Below, one piece after another: positions 24,836-37,702 of a DNA stretch of 64,000 nt. The notes beneath the pieces are model-generated. The model made no database searches. It was not told where the DNA came from and worked only from the letters and a program-made list of their open reading frames with translations. Position 1 is the stretch's first letter; each line of letters begins with the position of its first letter. Source of the stretch: Diadophis punctatus similis (Eukaryota > Chordata > Lepidosauria > Squamata > Dipsadidae); contig JALIGW010000002.1 of the NCBI GenBank assembly GCA_023053685.1, forward strand, positions 41,039,720 to 41,103,719, read 5' to 3'. A program made the translations under genes and the position numbers.

Positions 24836-26820
24836 GGCAAATTATTTCTACATGTCTAAATGCTAAACATGTTTTGGCTGTTTCACATTTTCTGTTGAGG
24901 TAAAGATATATGATATTCTAAGAGCTCAAAGTAAGCATAACATATTATTTCTTTTTGGAACTAGTTAAAAAAAACTAATTTCCCCCCAAGGTTGGGGAAA
25001 TGACTTTTTTTTCCAAGTTCTTCTTTCTACTAACCATTACTGCTTTCAAGCACCCAATCAGTTCAGTCAAGGTCATGTAATACTTTGGCTAAATATGCAG
25101 ATGATTAGAAATCTCTCTTTATTTGCTTTGATTAATGCAGGTGATTTTAAAGATTTTCCCAATCCAAAATTTTCTGATATTTTACTAGAAGATACATCTA
25201 GCTTTAAAAATGTACAGGACTGCATTTGTCTGTGAAGTGATAGAGTTTCCTTTTCAATAATTTGATAAGTCTGTCTGGGAGAACTTCTAAGTAAACAGAT
25301 TTACTATATAAGGCAATTAACATCTTTCTATCCCCCTTTTATTTTATTTTATTCATTTTACTTCTTATTTTATTTTTTATATTTATTTTTGTAAAATATG
25401 GAAGTTGTTTTGAAATGAACTGTCTTCATTATACATGAATAAGATCTATGAAAAGAATCAGAAAGTAGGTGTGCAATATATTTTCTTCCCAGAAAGATCA
25501 CACTAGAATAGCAATAATCTCACTCTCCTGCACCATATAATTTCTATTTATAGTGACTGAAAATAGGAGTAAATCCTATCAGAATCAATGTCATTTCTTT
25601 TTAGTAGAAGTTATAGAGTTTTATTGTTTTGGTATCACATGCAAAATGTAAAGGCAGCTCCCAAGTTCAGATTCATGAAGAATTCATTCTTTGTACATTT
25701 TTACATGAGTCGTCATGATCTACATTTCTGAAATAATATATTGACCAAAGCTTAGTTATTTCTTTCAATATTTATTTAAACTTGCATTCTACATCCAATG
25801 ATTATGTGGAGTCGTGTCACGAAATGTCCTGAACGTTAGCCAGGAATAATCTATTACCATCACTCCTATGTTTATGTCACAATAATAATGGATGGCTATT
25901 CTTCCCTTCTCATTGTGAAATTCAGTTCAATATATTTCCATAACCAGTCTAGTTTTCTTTAATTTGCAAAAAGCATACTGTGGTAAATCAGATTCCACTA
26001 TAACTAGAGGTTGGACTTTTATTGACACGGGTGGCCATATAAATTGAACTAACAAACAAATGTACTCATGTCAGATTGTAAAAGAGGCCTTGGCAGGGAA
26101 TATTAATTTTCATGAGAGCATTAAAGCAGTCCAGATTTTGTAAGTTGCTATAAAGACGATATACACATCCTCCCAATATATACACACAAGACTTTATATA
26201 AAACTGACACTTTGCTTCTCTTGCTGTGACAGTAGAAGTATCTTGCTTTAACATTACATTACTCTCTTGCATTGCATTACATGTAAAATTCTCATGCTAA
26301 AACACTTTGCAAAACACATGTTTTGAAGTTTCTGCATAGATCTAATGTTCATAACCCAAGGAGGTGATTCATACAAAGAATGATACCTCAATAGTTCTGG
26401 AATTTTATCATTAAGAAATTTGAAAGTATAGGTGAACCTATAGCATAGTTTTATTAATCTTTGTATCATTTTTTTACAAATGATGATGTAAGGAGAAAAT
26501 GCAAGTATTGTTGCATCAGCAATTTCAGATCTCATCTGAACTTTATGTAAGCTAGCAAATAAAAGCTATAAAATATAGCTGTTTCTTCTCTAATAATATT
26601 TATGTAGTGAAACTAAAATAAATTCTATCTTGGGGCAGGGTGTGGGACATGAATGATGCCCTAAATGTGGAAATGTATTTATTTCATGTGTTTCATTTCC
26701 CACCAGTACCAATCGATAAAGAACATAAATGTTTACATAAAAGAGATAAAAGTACCATAAAAAGTATGTGTCCTTGTATATATTCATATTGATTGAGAAA
26801 CAGTAGAGCAAACTGATCAC
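24836..26820. other. No gene seen, AT-rich
   Basis: No recognisable exon, RNA or repeat. TTTTA-rich patch near 25338-25390. Confidence 0.45.
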
Positions 26821-26828
26821 ATCCAAAC

Positions 26829-27117
26829 CAGGGGTGGGTTCTAACTTACCTTGCCGCCAGTTCACTTCCTCCCACACTGTGTGGGCACGCACACATTGCG
26901 CATCGTGTGGTCGTGCCATGCGTGTGCATGCGCAGTGCTGAAAATGAAGCTTATGTGCATGTGCAGAAGCAAAAAAAGCTTCTGCGCATGCGCAGAAGCC
27001 AAACACAAGATGGTGGCGCATACGCTACCGCCATTAGAGCCAGTTTGGGGACGTGGCCAACTGGCGATTGCTACCGGTTCTATAGAACCAGTCCGAACTG
27101 GGAGCAACCCACCTCTG
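26829..27117 (+). mobile_element. hAT MITE, CAGGGGTGGGTTC type, with NRF1-like palindrome
   Basis: Ends are CAGGGGTGGGTTCT and CAACCCACCTCTG, with a 7/8 duplication (ATCCAAAC at 26821-26828, AACCAAAC at 27118-27125). The core has a perfect TGCGCATGCGCA (26983-26994) followed by CAAGATGGTGGCGC and a GGTTCTATAGAACC palindrome near the 3' end. Confidence 0.92.
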
Positions 27118-27125
27118 AACCAAAC

Positions 27126-27956
27126 AGTGTATTCAAAACAACTCCATATTCTATATTAATACTTGCAATATTAATATTACCTCTTTGTCAAGTCTCAGCA
27201 TAATAGCTTATAAAACCATTACTGAATGGTTGGAGCATTTCAGATTGTTCCTCAATGGATCTGCTTTCAGAGATATGCCTGTGATAATATCAATCCATGC
27301 AAAGGCCAGGTGAAAATGATACTTTGCTTTACTCTCACTTTCCCTGATGCATTGTGCTTGAACATAAGTATTCCCTGTGCATAAATTTCACCCACCTCTG
27401 GATCCATGCCTCTTAACTGCAATAACATATTGACTAGTTTGGGTGGAGACAGCTTGCATTTCATCCGAGACATTCCCCCTCTAAACTGCTTTTTATTCTA
27501 TTTAGCTGCTCTATTGCATATTCATTGGAAGTTTGGGAGGAAGAATATTCAAGATTCATACAACTTTTTCTGCTTTAGAATAACAAACAAAGCTATTCTG
27601 GAATCCTAAAAATAGATAAGTGGATATGTATGATTAATGTATATCTAACCATGGAAAATCTAACCTTTGGATTAAAAGAGCAAAGAAGCAAAGATAAAGG
27701 CATGCAGGCATGAAAAGTTTTATAGTAAGAAATCTAGAATTGATGACTCTTCACCCCTCCCACCCTTGCCTTCCAGCTAAAGAATGTCAATGGTAAACAT
27801 AAACATTGTTGCTTTTAACTTGGCCTGTTGACCATCAAAGCACAATGTAAATGTTACTAAACGGAGGAGATGGAACCTGCTAACTAACAGTGATAACCTT
27901 GATTTCCAGATGTCCCATTTATGACCCTGCTTCTCTGCAGAAATCCATGTTCTATA
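27126..27956. other. No gene seen
   Basis: Unique-looking AT-rich DNA without exon signals I can support. Confidence 0.45.
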
Positions 27957-28344
27957 GAGGTACTCCTCGACTTATGACCACAAATGAGCTCAAAATTTAT
28001 GTTGTTAAGTGAGACATTTATTAAGTGAATTTTGCCCCATTTTATGAACTTTCTTGCCACAGTTGTTAAGTGAATCACTGCAGTTGTTACCTTAGTAACA
28101 CGGTTGTTAAGTGAATCTGGCTTCCCATTGATATTGCTTGTCAGAAAGTCACAAAGGGGAATAACATAACCCCAGGAAACTGCAATGGTCATAAATATGA
28201 GTCAGATTCCAAGCATCTGAATTTGTTCACGTGATCACACCATTACAGTTGTAAATGTGAAAAATGGTTATAAGTCACATTTTTTCAGTGCCATTGTAAC
28301 TTTGAAAGTCACTAAACAAACTATTGTAAGTCAAGAATTACCTG
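27957..28344. mobile_element. Tigger-like (TA-target) MITE, about 390 bp
   Basis: Begins AGGTACTCCTCGACTTATGA and ends TAAGTCAAGAATTACCTG, which are inverted terminal repeats with a few changes. The inside repeats GTTGTTAAGTGAATC. Such ends with a TA target are typical of pogo/Tigger-derived MITEs. TA precedes the left end; the right TA is displaced by two bases. A second, interrupted copy lies at 43.0-44.5 kb. Confidence 0.8.
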
Positions 28345-28506
28345 TTTAGCACATAGACCTCTGCATATAAAACTTATTATTTTACCTGAGTAGATATCCA
28401 AAGAGGAACATGATGCTTATTGGTCCATATGTGAAAGGCAACATGGATGTCTTGCAGAGCAACGTCATGGCCATATTATTGTGCAGCATCCAAGTATGTT
28501 TTATTT

Positions 28507-28633
28507 CAGGAGTGTCAAATCATGCCATCACAGCATCGTCACATGACATATTGCAACTTTCCCCCCCTTGGCTAAACCTGGTGTGGCCAGTACTTGATGC
28601 ATCCGCCCATGGGCTGCGAGTTTGACACCCCTG
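28507..28633. mobile_element. GTCAAACTC-type hAT MITE
   Basis: Ends CAGGAGTGTCAAA and TTTGACACCCCTG; 7/8 duplication TTTTATTT (28499-28506) and CTTTATTT (28634-28641). Confidence 0.9.
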
Positions 28634-28788
28634 CTTTATTTCATTGAATGTAGGATTAAAAGAACGAAGGAATGAAAGCTGGTGTTGAAAATAATGTTCA
28701 GTAAAACAAATTATTTTAGGTAACGTGGGAAGTCAGGGGATGCTGTTGAATGAGAACTTTGACTGTATGACTGAATGGCTAATATAAA

Positions 28789-29008
28789 TGAGAGCTACTG
28801 TAGAGCACTGGCTAGTGTTGGACTAGAAGGGGGAAAACTCCAGTTCTAGTTCCTGCTCAGCTACAGACATTTACTGAGTCACTTTGTCCTAGTTATTTTC
28901 TTTTGGCCCAGCCTAACCATAGAATTGTTGGTGTGAGTGGAAATAGAAGGGGATGGTATTGACTATACTGCCTTGACTTCCTGAATGAAAGGTGGTATGT
29001 AAATCTAA
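28789..29008 (+). mobile_element. MIR/CORE-type squamate SINE
   Basis: A decayed tRNA-like head (GAGAGCTACTGTAGAGCACTG), a middle with CAGTTCTAGTTCCTGCTCAG, and a tail GAATGAAAGGTGGTATGTAA followed by ATCTAAT. The same head type recurs at 41.4 and, reversed, at 46.65 kb. Confidence 0.65.
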
Positions 29009-31138
29009 TCGAAGCATTCAATGGTGTAGCACAATCCCCTCTTTTGACTATTTCTTGCAATCTTCTGTTCAGGTTCCTTTAGAAGAGAAACCTGATTAAA
29101 ATTGATGTTTCTTATTAAGTTAGAGCAACCAGATGTAAAAGAAAGGATTGTGTTCCTGTGCATTGAATATAAATAGACATTGTCTTGAGGTGGCATAATC
29201 CTAATTCATTTGTTGGGGTTTCATTTTTTACAGTGCTGTTTTTTGATACAACTGAACTTCTTTTTTTAGATTTGTCTGGAAATCCAATCACTTTCCTATA
29301 ATATATGGATCCAAGTTTTTTGTGGTCTGCAATGTCTTTCTCTTTCCTTTCTTCTTTTGCTCTATACTTAAGATTGTATCAATACACTGGTTTAGTTATC
29401 CCTCAATATCATTTTTGCTATATAGGCATATGCTGTGCTATTGCTGAAAAAGCAATTCATTAGCCTTGGGTATTACCGGTATTATATAAGAAAATACAGG
29501 AACTAGGTATTGTAGCAACAGCTTGACAGCTTGTAGTAAAAAGAGATAAAGTTTGTGTTTGACTTGGATATTTGTTTGCTTGCTTGTTTTGTGATTCTTT
29601 ATTTCTCAAGTACAATCTATTATTTACTAATGTAAGCTATCATGATTCCATATATATAGATGCTTTATGAGAGTTGAATTGCTTATTGTTGATCAGGTTT
29701 TCTTTGTCAAGAAATAATTTAATGTGCAATAATAAGACTAGCCTCAGTGAGTTAATTTTCCTCCTGTTATGATCTTAGTTCATTTTAAGGTTCTACCATT
29801 ACTGCCTCTAGAAAATTATTTGCTGATTTTAAGCATTTGCTGAAATGTTGTAAACTACATTAAAAAAAGTTAAAAGAACACAGAAAAATTATATACTTTG
29901 CAACTAGGAATGTTCAATTTTTATGAGTGTCTAATATGAATACAAATGACTGGGTTATTTCTTCTTCAAGTTACAAATGACTATGGAATACAAAATGCAT
30001 CTGTATGACCCTACAATTGCTCCTCAATTATTTACAAGTGGAACATTTACTAAATTTGGAATAGAAACATGCATACTTTCTTGCAATTATGAATAACTGT
30101 GTTAATACACTGCAAAGAACAGTAACTATTGAAAATTTTCTTTTTACTCAAATCTTATTTTATGTGACAAAAACAGCATCCTTACTAAAGCTCCCACAGT
30201 AGAACTGCGGCAGAAGATGGTACTTGCAATATTCAGTAGCAAAAGTAGAAGGTTCGTATGAATTCAAACATTTCCTGGATGTGCCTCTAGAAAAATGATT
30301 TATAATCAAATGAAAATCTACAAAATGATTAAAATGTTGTATTTTATTAAATCTACCCTTCAGCATCATAGCATTGTTAGTATTTATAATAGTTAGAGCA
30401 CCAAGCTTTGTTGTTTCTTTAAAAAAAAATCTGTTCAACAGCATGTGGATCAAATGTGTTCATATTGTATAAGAAAACACTTTTAGACAATTGGCATGAG
30501 TTTATGCAAGCTGGAGGAATATTGCTTTGACAAGAATTTTCGGTCTTGAGTAGAAACCACTAAACCTACTTGATTTCAGTGTATACGGAAAGCCTGTAGA
30601 TCTATAACAGGGCTATGCATTCTTTTCTAGGATTTGGCTTCTGAACAGTATTCTCCAAATCAGGAAGGGAGAAAATGTTCCCACATAATACAGTTGTTTT
30701 CTTTTATCAAGGAAATGTTACATCAACTGAAAACTGAGGCTTTCCATATTTGCTGAGATTTAGATCATATGTTGGTAATATTCAGAGTGATTCTGGCTGC
30801 AGTTCAACAATTGGTAAATAGCAAGTTAGTGCTTATCTCTCACTTGAAGGAAAGCTGCACATGCACACTTTAGATATCTGATGAAATCATGGTCTGAATC
30901 TTATGGTGCATTTGTTTTTATTTTAGCTGAGAATTTCAAAAGTTCAAGATTGGGTTTGAGGTTAATTGATTGGGTTTTTTTAATTTTAATTTTTGTTTAT
31001 TGAATATGCTAATTTGAAGTCAAAGAAAGTCACATGAAAGCTTCTTAAAAAGGTGAATTCTTGTGCAGGAATGGATTATGGAATCCATTTCTTTGAAAAG
31101 ATGGCATGTTTGAATCAACAAAGTTCTCACATATGTAA
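29009..31138. other. No gene seen, AT-rich
   Basis: The longest repeat-poor stretch in this part. No coding family or RNA recognised. Conserved non-coding elements cannot be judged without comparison. Confidence 0.45.
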
Positions 31139-31146
31139 GTGTGTAC

Positions 31147-31453
31147 CAGGGGTGAAATGCAGCCGGCTCTATCCGGCTTGTGCATGCTGGCAGCGCCGGT
31201 GGCAGGTGGTTCGGCAAGCCGGTAGTGCCGGCGTGGGAGGCTGTGCCCCCCCAAACCGGGATGTTGTCACTTCCCAGTTTTGACCCTCTGAGCATGCGCA
31301 GAATACTTTGTGCATGTGCAAACGACAGTGCCCGCGTGCGAGTGAAGCGAGCGCATGCGCAGAAGATGGCACGCACGAGAGTGAAGCGAGCGCATGCGAG
31401 TGGCGTGCGCACTTTAGCAAGGTGGTAGGAAAGGTAAGTGCATTTTACCCCTG
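31147..31453 (-). mobile_element. hAT MITE, CAGGGGTGAAATGC type
   Basis: Ends CAGGGGTGAAATGC and GCATTTTACCCCTG; perfect duplication GTGTGTAC (31139-31146 and 31454-31461). The core is CpG-rich with AGCGCATGCGCA (31350-31361) followed by GAAGATGGCACGC. A near-terminal AAGGTAAGT shows it is inverted relative to the 26.8-kb copy. Confidence 0.93.
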
Positions 31454-31461
31454 GTGTGTAC

Positions 31462-34400
31462 ATAAAAACCATAACTTGGAGTGATGCATAAAATGCATGC
31501 AATGGGAAGAAGGGGCTCACCTCAAAAAGTTATCAGGTTTTTTTTCTGGTACAGTTCTATAAAATGATCTGTTAATTGATGGTATAATGTGTGAAATGAA
31601 ACTGGAGGCTGATTTTTTTTGGAAGTGGGTAAGTCGGTGAAAATTAATTAAAAGATGTGCTAAAATGGGAGGGAGTCGCTCAAGAATCAGAACTGAGGAT
31701 TAAGTGTATTTTACCATATGTCAACTCTTCAAGGTAGGTTAGGTAAGAAAACAGGCAGCACAGGAACTATTGGAACTCTGTTTTATTATTAATGGATATA
31801 ATAAAAGAATCTTGATAATCTGACATATTCTTTCTCCTACTTCTTATACCAAAGGCAGGACATTTCTTTCTTGAATTTCTTTTTCATTTTTTCCTTCTTT
31901 CCAGAGGTAGGCTAGCATTTATCTAATAGCTGTTGAATTCCTTCTTCAACACCATCTTCATATTCCTCTACATCACATTATAATATTAGAAAACAGCCAA
32001 GACGGAAGCCATGATGAAAGTGATAGTAAATATCTTGAGCTTGTAATGCTTCAGTTTGTTTCAGTTCTGTAACATCTTAAATGAACACTTCAAAAAACTA
32101 ACTCTTACTTTAAAATGTACCAAAGCTGTAAGAATATCCAGGTCACCCTTAAATGGCTCAGGTAGATTTTAAATGTTCTCTTTAGATGATACAAGTATTA
32201 GAATTATTTATAATTACCACCCAGAAGTAGTTGGTAGTTGTAGCCGGCTCTTGTCTCTTTCAGAATTGATTGAATTTTTAGACTAATTTTTATTACTATT
32301 TTTTAATGCAGCACGGAACTGAATTCCAGTGTCCAGTGTATAGTTATCGAATATACAGTACTGTCTTTTTCTTAATAGCTAGTAGTTGCAGCTCTTGATT
32401 TCTCCAAAATCAGTTATAAGAAATCTCATTACTTTTAAGTGGAGACAGGCTTCAGAAATGGTCCTTAAAAGATATTCTGAGTTTATTAACCTGATAAACA
32501 TTCAGTACTTCTTACAATCAGTGAAAGCAGCAAATTCTATTCTGACACAATTTGGCTCACAATACGAATAATATTCATCTTATAGTGATACATAAACACT
32601 ACTGATTCAACAATAAACTTCCTTAGCACTGCTAAGAGTCTTTAGTAAACTGCATTTTTATTTATGAACTTCACTTATTTATTTACCAATTTTCTTTAAT
32701 ATAAGTGAACGAGAGAATTAACTTTTCTCTCTCTAATCCAGCTAAACTAATTGAATGAAATCAAACTAGTTACTTTAATGCTGTCTAATTACTGCAGACA
32801 AAGCACTTGAGAAAGCAAAAATCCTTTCATTTAAAATTATCTACAGTGGCTAAACAATCTTTGGATAGAACCTAAGGATGCAATATTCAGTAGCTCAACA
32901 TGTAAGAGATAATTTAATTGCTATTATTAAAAGGAGACTGCAATTAATGACATTTATAGCAAACAACTTGGTTCTACTTTGATGGTATAAGGAACATCAG
33001 CAACACATCAATAACTCATCTGCATGAGATAATGTTTATTTTTTTTAAGTGACACAAGTGTAATGTGTTTCCTGCTTGAATGGAAACAATGTAAATAATT
33101 CCTTAAAAATTAACCCTATACGTTGAACTTTCCCCACACCAAATGTACCTATCAATGTGTCAAAATGGTGTTTGCAGATAATTTGTCACAGTGCCTTTAC
33201 ATCTTAGTTTGGATTTACAATACGATTATATTCATCCGTTTAAAAGTAATTTCCACGCACCACTCCAAAGTAAATGTATATGAGATTTCAGACTTAATGA
33301 GTAAGCTGTTACTTCTATTGAAACTGAATCTATGATCCAAACATTTGTTATCCCTTTTAGAGAAAATTTATCCAAATTTTATCAAACAATAGTAATAATA
33401 ATAATAATAATTAAGTTTAATTATTACATTATAATTTCACTATATCCACATTTTGTAATTAGGATATTTCTTTTCTTTTCTTTGATAACCAAGCTTACTG
33501 TTTGTTACTTTTCGTGGCACTGAGTTTAAAATGCTGAAACAGTACCAAGTTCATTGATAGCTGCATGACATTTTTCCAATCATAATGAGTCCTGGAAATA
33601 CTAAAGAATAAAACGCCAAGTCATGGCGAAGATAAATTGTGTGTCAAATGGGGATCAAGGAAAGTAATAATTTCAGTAGCGGATTCCTTTAATAAAAAGT
33701 GTCACATTGCTTACATTTTTCAAAAAAGCTAAGAATTTCTCAAGATCTACCAAAGATCTATTCCCACTAGAAGAAAAAGATACTCAACCTGGTACCTGTT
33801 TATGCCTGTAATTCAATTATTATTGCAAGCTGCCTCTCTTTCTTCCTTTCTTCCCTTTATTAATTTGGCAGCCAAGGGTTGCTGTGGATGATGCTGTGAT
33901 ATATGGAGAGCAAAAGTATTTGTGGCCCCTTCTTTCCCATGATTTTAAATGTTTTAAGTCTGTTTAAAGTATGTTAAGTCTCTCTTAACCTAACTATTTT
34001 TTTCTTTGTTTTCCATTTTCATGCAATGAAAATCAGGGGGAGATGTCAATAATGGTTTACACACAAATTTCAGTGCTGCAATTGGGATTGAGTATTTTGC
34101 CAATCTGTTTTCAGAATTTCTGAGGACAGCCGCTAACTGATCTTGGCTGATTTCAGAAAAGCCAAGAAGAGTTGGACTTGTTAGTACTTATTGTCAGGCC
34201 CAAATAACCAGGAACATTCATTGAGTTCAAAGCACAGAAGAGTTTATTGTTTCTACCTCTATTCAAGAAACTAGTCAACTAAAGGGCAAAACTAATAGAT
34301 AAGGGTCAACAGAATTCATGAAGGGAGGGGTGGACTTGGGCCTTTTGTGGCAATGCAATGATTCCAAGCTAATGACATGCTTAACCCTGCCTTTCAGTTC

Positions 34401-35604
34401 AGCCTGCTCTTATCCTATACTTACTATAGACACCTTGCATCTAACACATACTTTCCCTTGATTTGCCTTGCCCAGAGGCATCAAGAAGGGCGGGGAATAT
34501 CAAATATAAAGTTTTGGGGAAAGGGAGCATTTGTTTCTATTTAACATTAATCATAGATAACTTTACCAGAAGCCATGAAGTATGTGCAAAGCCAATATAT
34601 GGGTAAATAGCTACTGTGAGTATATCTTTTTTGTCAATATACAAGCAAATATTATCTCTGTGATACTGAGGCTGAAAATCTATGCATAGTTCTGTGGAGG
34701 TAAATTCATTTGAGCTCAATGGACTATTACAGTGTAGGCATGCATAAGATTGCACAGTTAAAAAAGAAGAAAACCATCAGGCTAAGATACTCTAGACTTA
34801 ATTGCAAATATGATTTTGTAATACAGTAAAATATTCCTCCTCACAGAGGAATTAGATAGGCTTCTCTCCCATCCATTGACATTGTATGTCCTTAAATGGA
34901 TAAAACCTTTGCACAAGTCCTCTTTGTTTCTGTAAGCTATTTATTTTAATACAGCAAGCTTCTAAATTCTTAACTAAACAAGTAGAATTAAAAAAAGGGA
35001 TTATGAAGACATAAAGCTTAGCAAGAATAAGTTCAAAACATGATCAGTAAAGACATTTCAGGCCTAAGATTTACTTAATAAATTTGAATAATGTTCAAAC
35101 TGAGCTTCTTAAATCACTTAATAAGCTTGTAAGTTAGAAAAGTGCAGTATTTTGTGCACTCCCTTGAAATGTTTAAAAACAGCATCTTTGTTCATTCATA
35201 TGAATTTAGTGCTCATATATGAGAAACGGCTCTTTGGTTATGCTCTGTCTTTGAAAATAAGAGCTCAACTCATGTTCACCTCTATTTCCCAGAATTTGCT
35301 TTGGGAGACCTTGCCATGTTCAATCAATATTAGCAACATGTACATTTTTGCTTTTTGTAGTCATTTTTTAAAATATAAGCTAATGAACAGAGTGCACCTT
35401 TGCCTGGGCTGTGAAAACTGATTGTGTCCAAAGGTAGCAAGGAAAGGATGGAGCACTACAACCTACTGATAAAGTTTTGGTGCTGATAAGACAACATTTC
35501 ACTGAATATCTGAATTAGGCTAATGATTCTCTTTCAGGATCTATCCCACAAACTGTAAGTAGATATCTAGAACAAACTTGCTCCTTGTGATCAAAAGTTA
35601 AAGT

Positions 35605-35607
<3 letters not shown>
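31462..35607. other. No gene seen; AT-rich, small (ATA)n at 33389-33412
   Basis: Includes a possible old repeat at about 34190-34490, whose GTTTATTG and CAAGAAGGGCGGGGAA text loosely recalls 8829-9200, but I cannot define ends. No exon, RNA gene or SINE recognised elsewhere. Confidence 0.4.

Positions 35608-35700
<93 letters not shown>
35608..35700 (+). repeat. (AAT)n-(AAC)n microsatellite at CR1 tail
   Basis: About 17 AAT units then about 13 AAC units, ending exactly where the CR1 3' end begins (on the minus strand). Confidence 0.97.
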
Positions 35701-36190
35701 TTGGAAGGGACCTTGGAGGTCTTCTAGTCCAACCCCCTGCTTAGACAGGAAACCCTACACCACTTCAGACAAATGGTTATCCAACACCTTCTTAAAAACT
35801 TCCAGTGTTGGAGCATTCACAACTTCTGGAGGCAAGCTGTTCCACTGATTAATTGTTCTAACTGTCAGGAAATTTCTCCTTAGTTCTAAGTTGCTTCTCT
35901 CCTTGTTTAGTTTCCACCCATTGCCTCTTGTTCTACCCTCAGGTGCCTTGAAGAACAGTTTGACTCCCTCTTCTTCGTGGCAACCCCTGAGATATTGGAA
36001 TACTGCTATCATGTCTCCCCTGGGCCTTCTTTTCATTAAACTAGACATACCCAGTTCCTGCAACCGTTCTTCATATGTTTTAGCCTCCAGTCCCCTAATC
36101 ATCTTTGTTGCTCTTCTCTGCACTCTTTCTAGAGTCTCAACATCCTTTTTACATCGTGGCGACCAAAACTGAATGCTGTATTCAAGTTCT
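35701..36190 (-). pseudogene. CR1 LINE 3' end with ORF2 C-terminus
   Basis: A 122-codon open frame (35755-36123) reads [52 protein letters not shown]. This is the classic conserved C-terminal segment of CR1 reverse transcriptase proteins. The short 3' UTR ends in GGTTGGACTAGAAGACCTCC on the minus strand. It is 5'-truncated and carries no RT active site; the segment itself is unbroken. Confidence 0.93.
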
Positions 36191-36394
36191 TAAATACAAA
36201 CTCTACTCTTTTATGTTTCTGCCCCTTTTCACACCCATGATGCTTTATTGAACTGAAGACCTGAGAAAAGTGTATCTGTATGTTCCTATGAACCCCCAAA
36301 CACTAAAACTCTGGAAAAATTCTGTAGATCCACAGAATATGGAAACATTTGTAGGAATTCTTCTTTGACTCTGATCTTAAATGAACCTGTTATG
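36191..36394. other. No gene seen
   Basis: Short unique-looking spacer between the CR1 end and a MITE. Confidence 0.4.
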
Positions 36395-36402
36395 AATCAA
36401 TT

Positions 36403-36536
36403 CAGGGTGTCAAACTCACGTCGTCATGGCATCATCATGTGATGTACCATGACTTTCCCCCCCTTTGCTAAACTGGGCGTGGGCATGGCCAGCGCATGAC
36501 ATATCTGGCCTGCGGGCTGCGAGTTTGACACCCCTG
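36403..36536. mobile_element. GTCAAACTC-type hAT MITE, perfect duplication
   Basis: Ends CAGGGTGTCAAACTC and GAGTTTGACACCCCTG; duplication AATCAATT at 36395-36402 and 36537-36544. Confidence 0.95.
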
Positions 36537-36544
36537 AATCAATT

Positions 36545-37369
36545 CAATTTGGTCGAAATTCATCTCTTGAGAAGTTTGTAGTTATTTACATTTGTGAGGA
36601 TGTCTAATCCCTTCTATGAAATGTTATTTATACTGTTGTTACTGTTATTGCTTCTATTTATCTAAGTATTAATATAAAACTGGTAAATGAGTTTTACACA
36701 ATTTTGTCATATCATTATTTATTACATTAATTTCCATTATATGGGCTTGTTAAATTTAGAACTTGGGGATTTAAGGTAGCTGCTACATATGGTATCTGAT
36801 TACTGTCTTTTACCTTAGAGAATTGTTTGTTGATTTTATCTTTTTACCGTATTATGTTTAAGATAGTCAATGTTAGTGTTATGAGCCACCCATAAAAGAA
36901 TGTTGATATTGTGAATAAACACATTTCCATAATATAAGTTATTTTTGTTCTACATAATTGCATTTGTTTCTATGCATCTTTCATCTGCACTCTTACTTGA
37001 TCAGTCATAGTTTTTGCTAATGTTTTGCTAATTTAATGTTAATGTCTTTGCCACTGTGAAGATAATTTGGAACAGATTGTACAAATATTCTCCTGGAGGC
37101 ATGCATGAAAAAAATATTTTTAATTTTTTTTCTTTCTGACCTTCATTCATTGTCTGCTCATTTGTAAATGTTTATGGTAGTAGCTTTTAATACTTTCCAA
37201 TATTCAAGCTTTTACTAAGGCATCTGGGAAAGAATTAAAAGAAGCAAGATGGTAGTGGAACCATATAATCAAAACCCTGCTCCCTTTTTACAAAGGTCCA
37301 ATGACTGCTCAATTGCTAGAATCATATTGCCTATTTTCACAGTGAAACCCTGAGTTATAAGACAGTGGG
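36545..37369. other. No gene seen, AT-rich
   Basis: Nothing recognised. Confidence 0.45.
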
Positions 37370-37377
37370 GTGCAACC

Positions 37378-37694
37378 CGGTGGTGAAATCCAAATTTTTT
37401 ACTACCGGTTCTGTGGGCATGGCTTGGTGGGCGTGATATGGCTTGGTAGGCGTGGTTTGGTGGGCATGGCAGGGGAAGGATACTGCAAAATCTCCATTCC
37501 CATCCCACTCCAGGGGAAGGATACTGCAAAATCCCCATTCCCTCCCCACTCCTGGGGGAAGGCTATTGAAAAATCTCCATTCCCACCCCACTCTAGGGCC
37601 AGCCAGAGGTGGTATTTTCTGGTTCTCTGAACTACTCAAAATTTCTGTTACCGGTTCTCCAGAACCTGTTAGAACCTGCTGGATTTCACCCCTG
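37378..37694 (+). mobile_element. hAT MITE, GGTGAAATCC type, with internal tandem blocks
   Basis: Ends CGGTGGTGAAATCC and GGATTTCACCCCTG; perfect duplication GTGCAACC (37370-37377, 37695-37702). The middle repeats a block of about 45-50 bp with CCATTCCC, CCCACTC and GGGGAAGG, two to three times. The 56.45-kb copy is the same subfamily in reverse. Confidence 0.93.
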
Positions 37695-37702
37695 GTGCAA
37701 CC

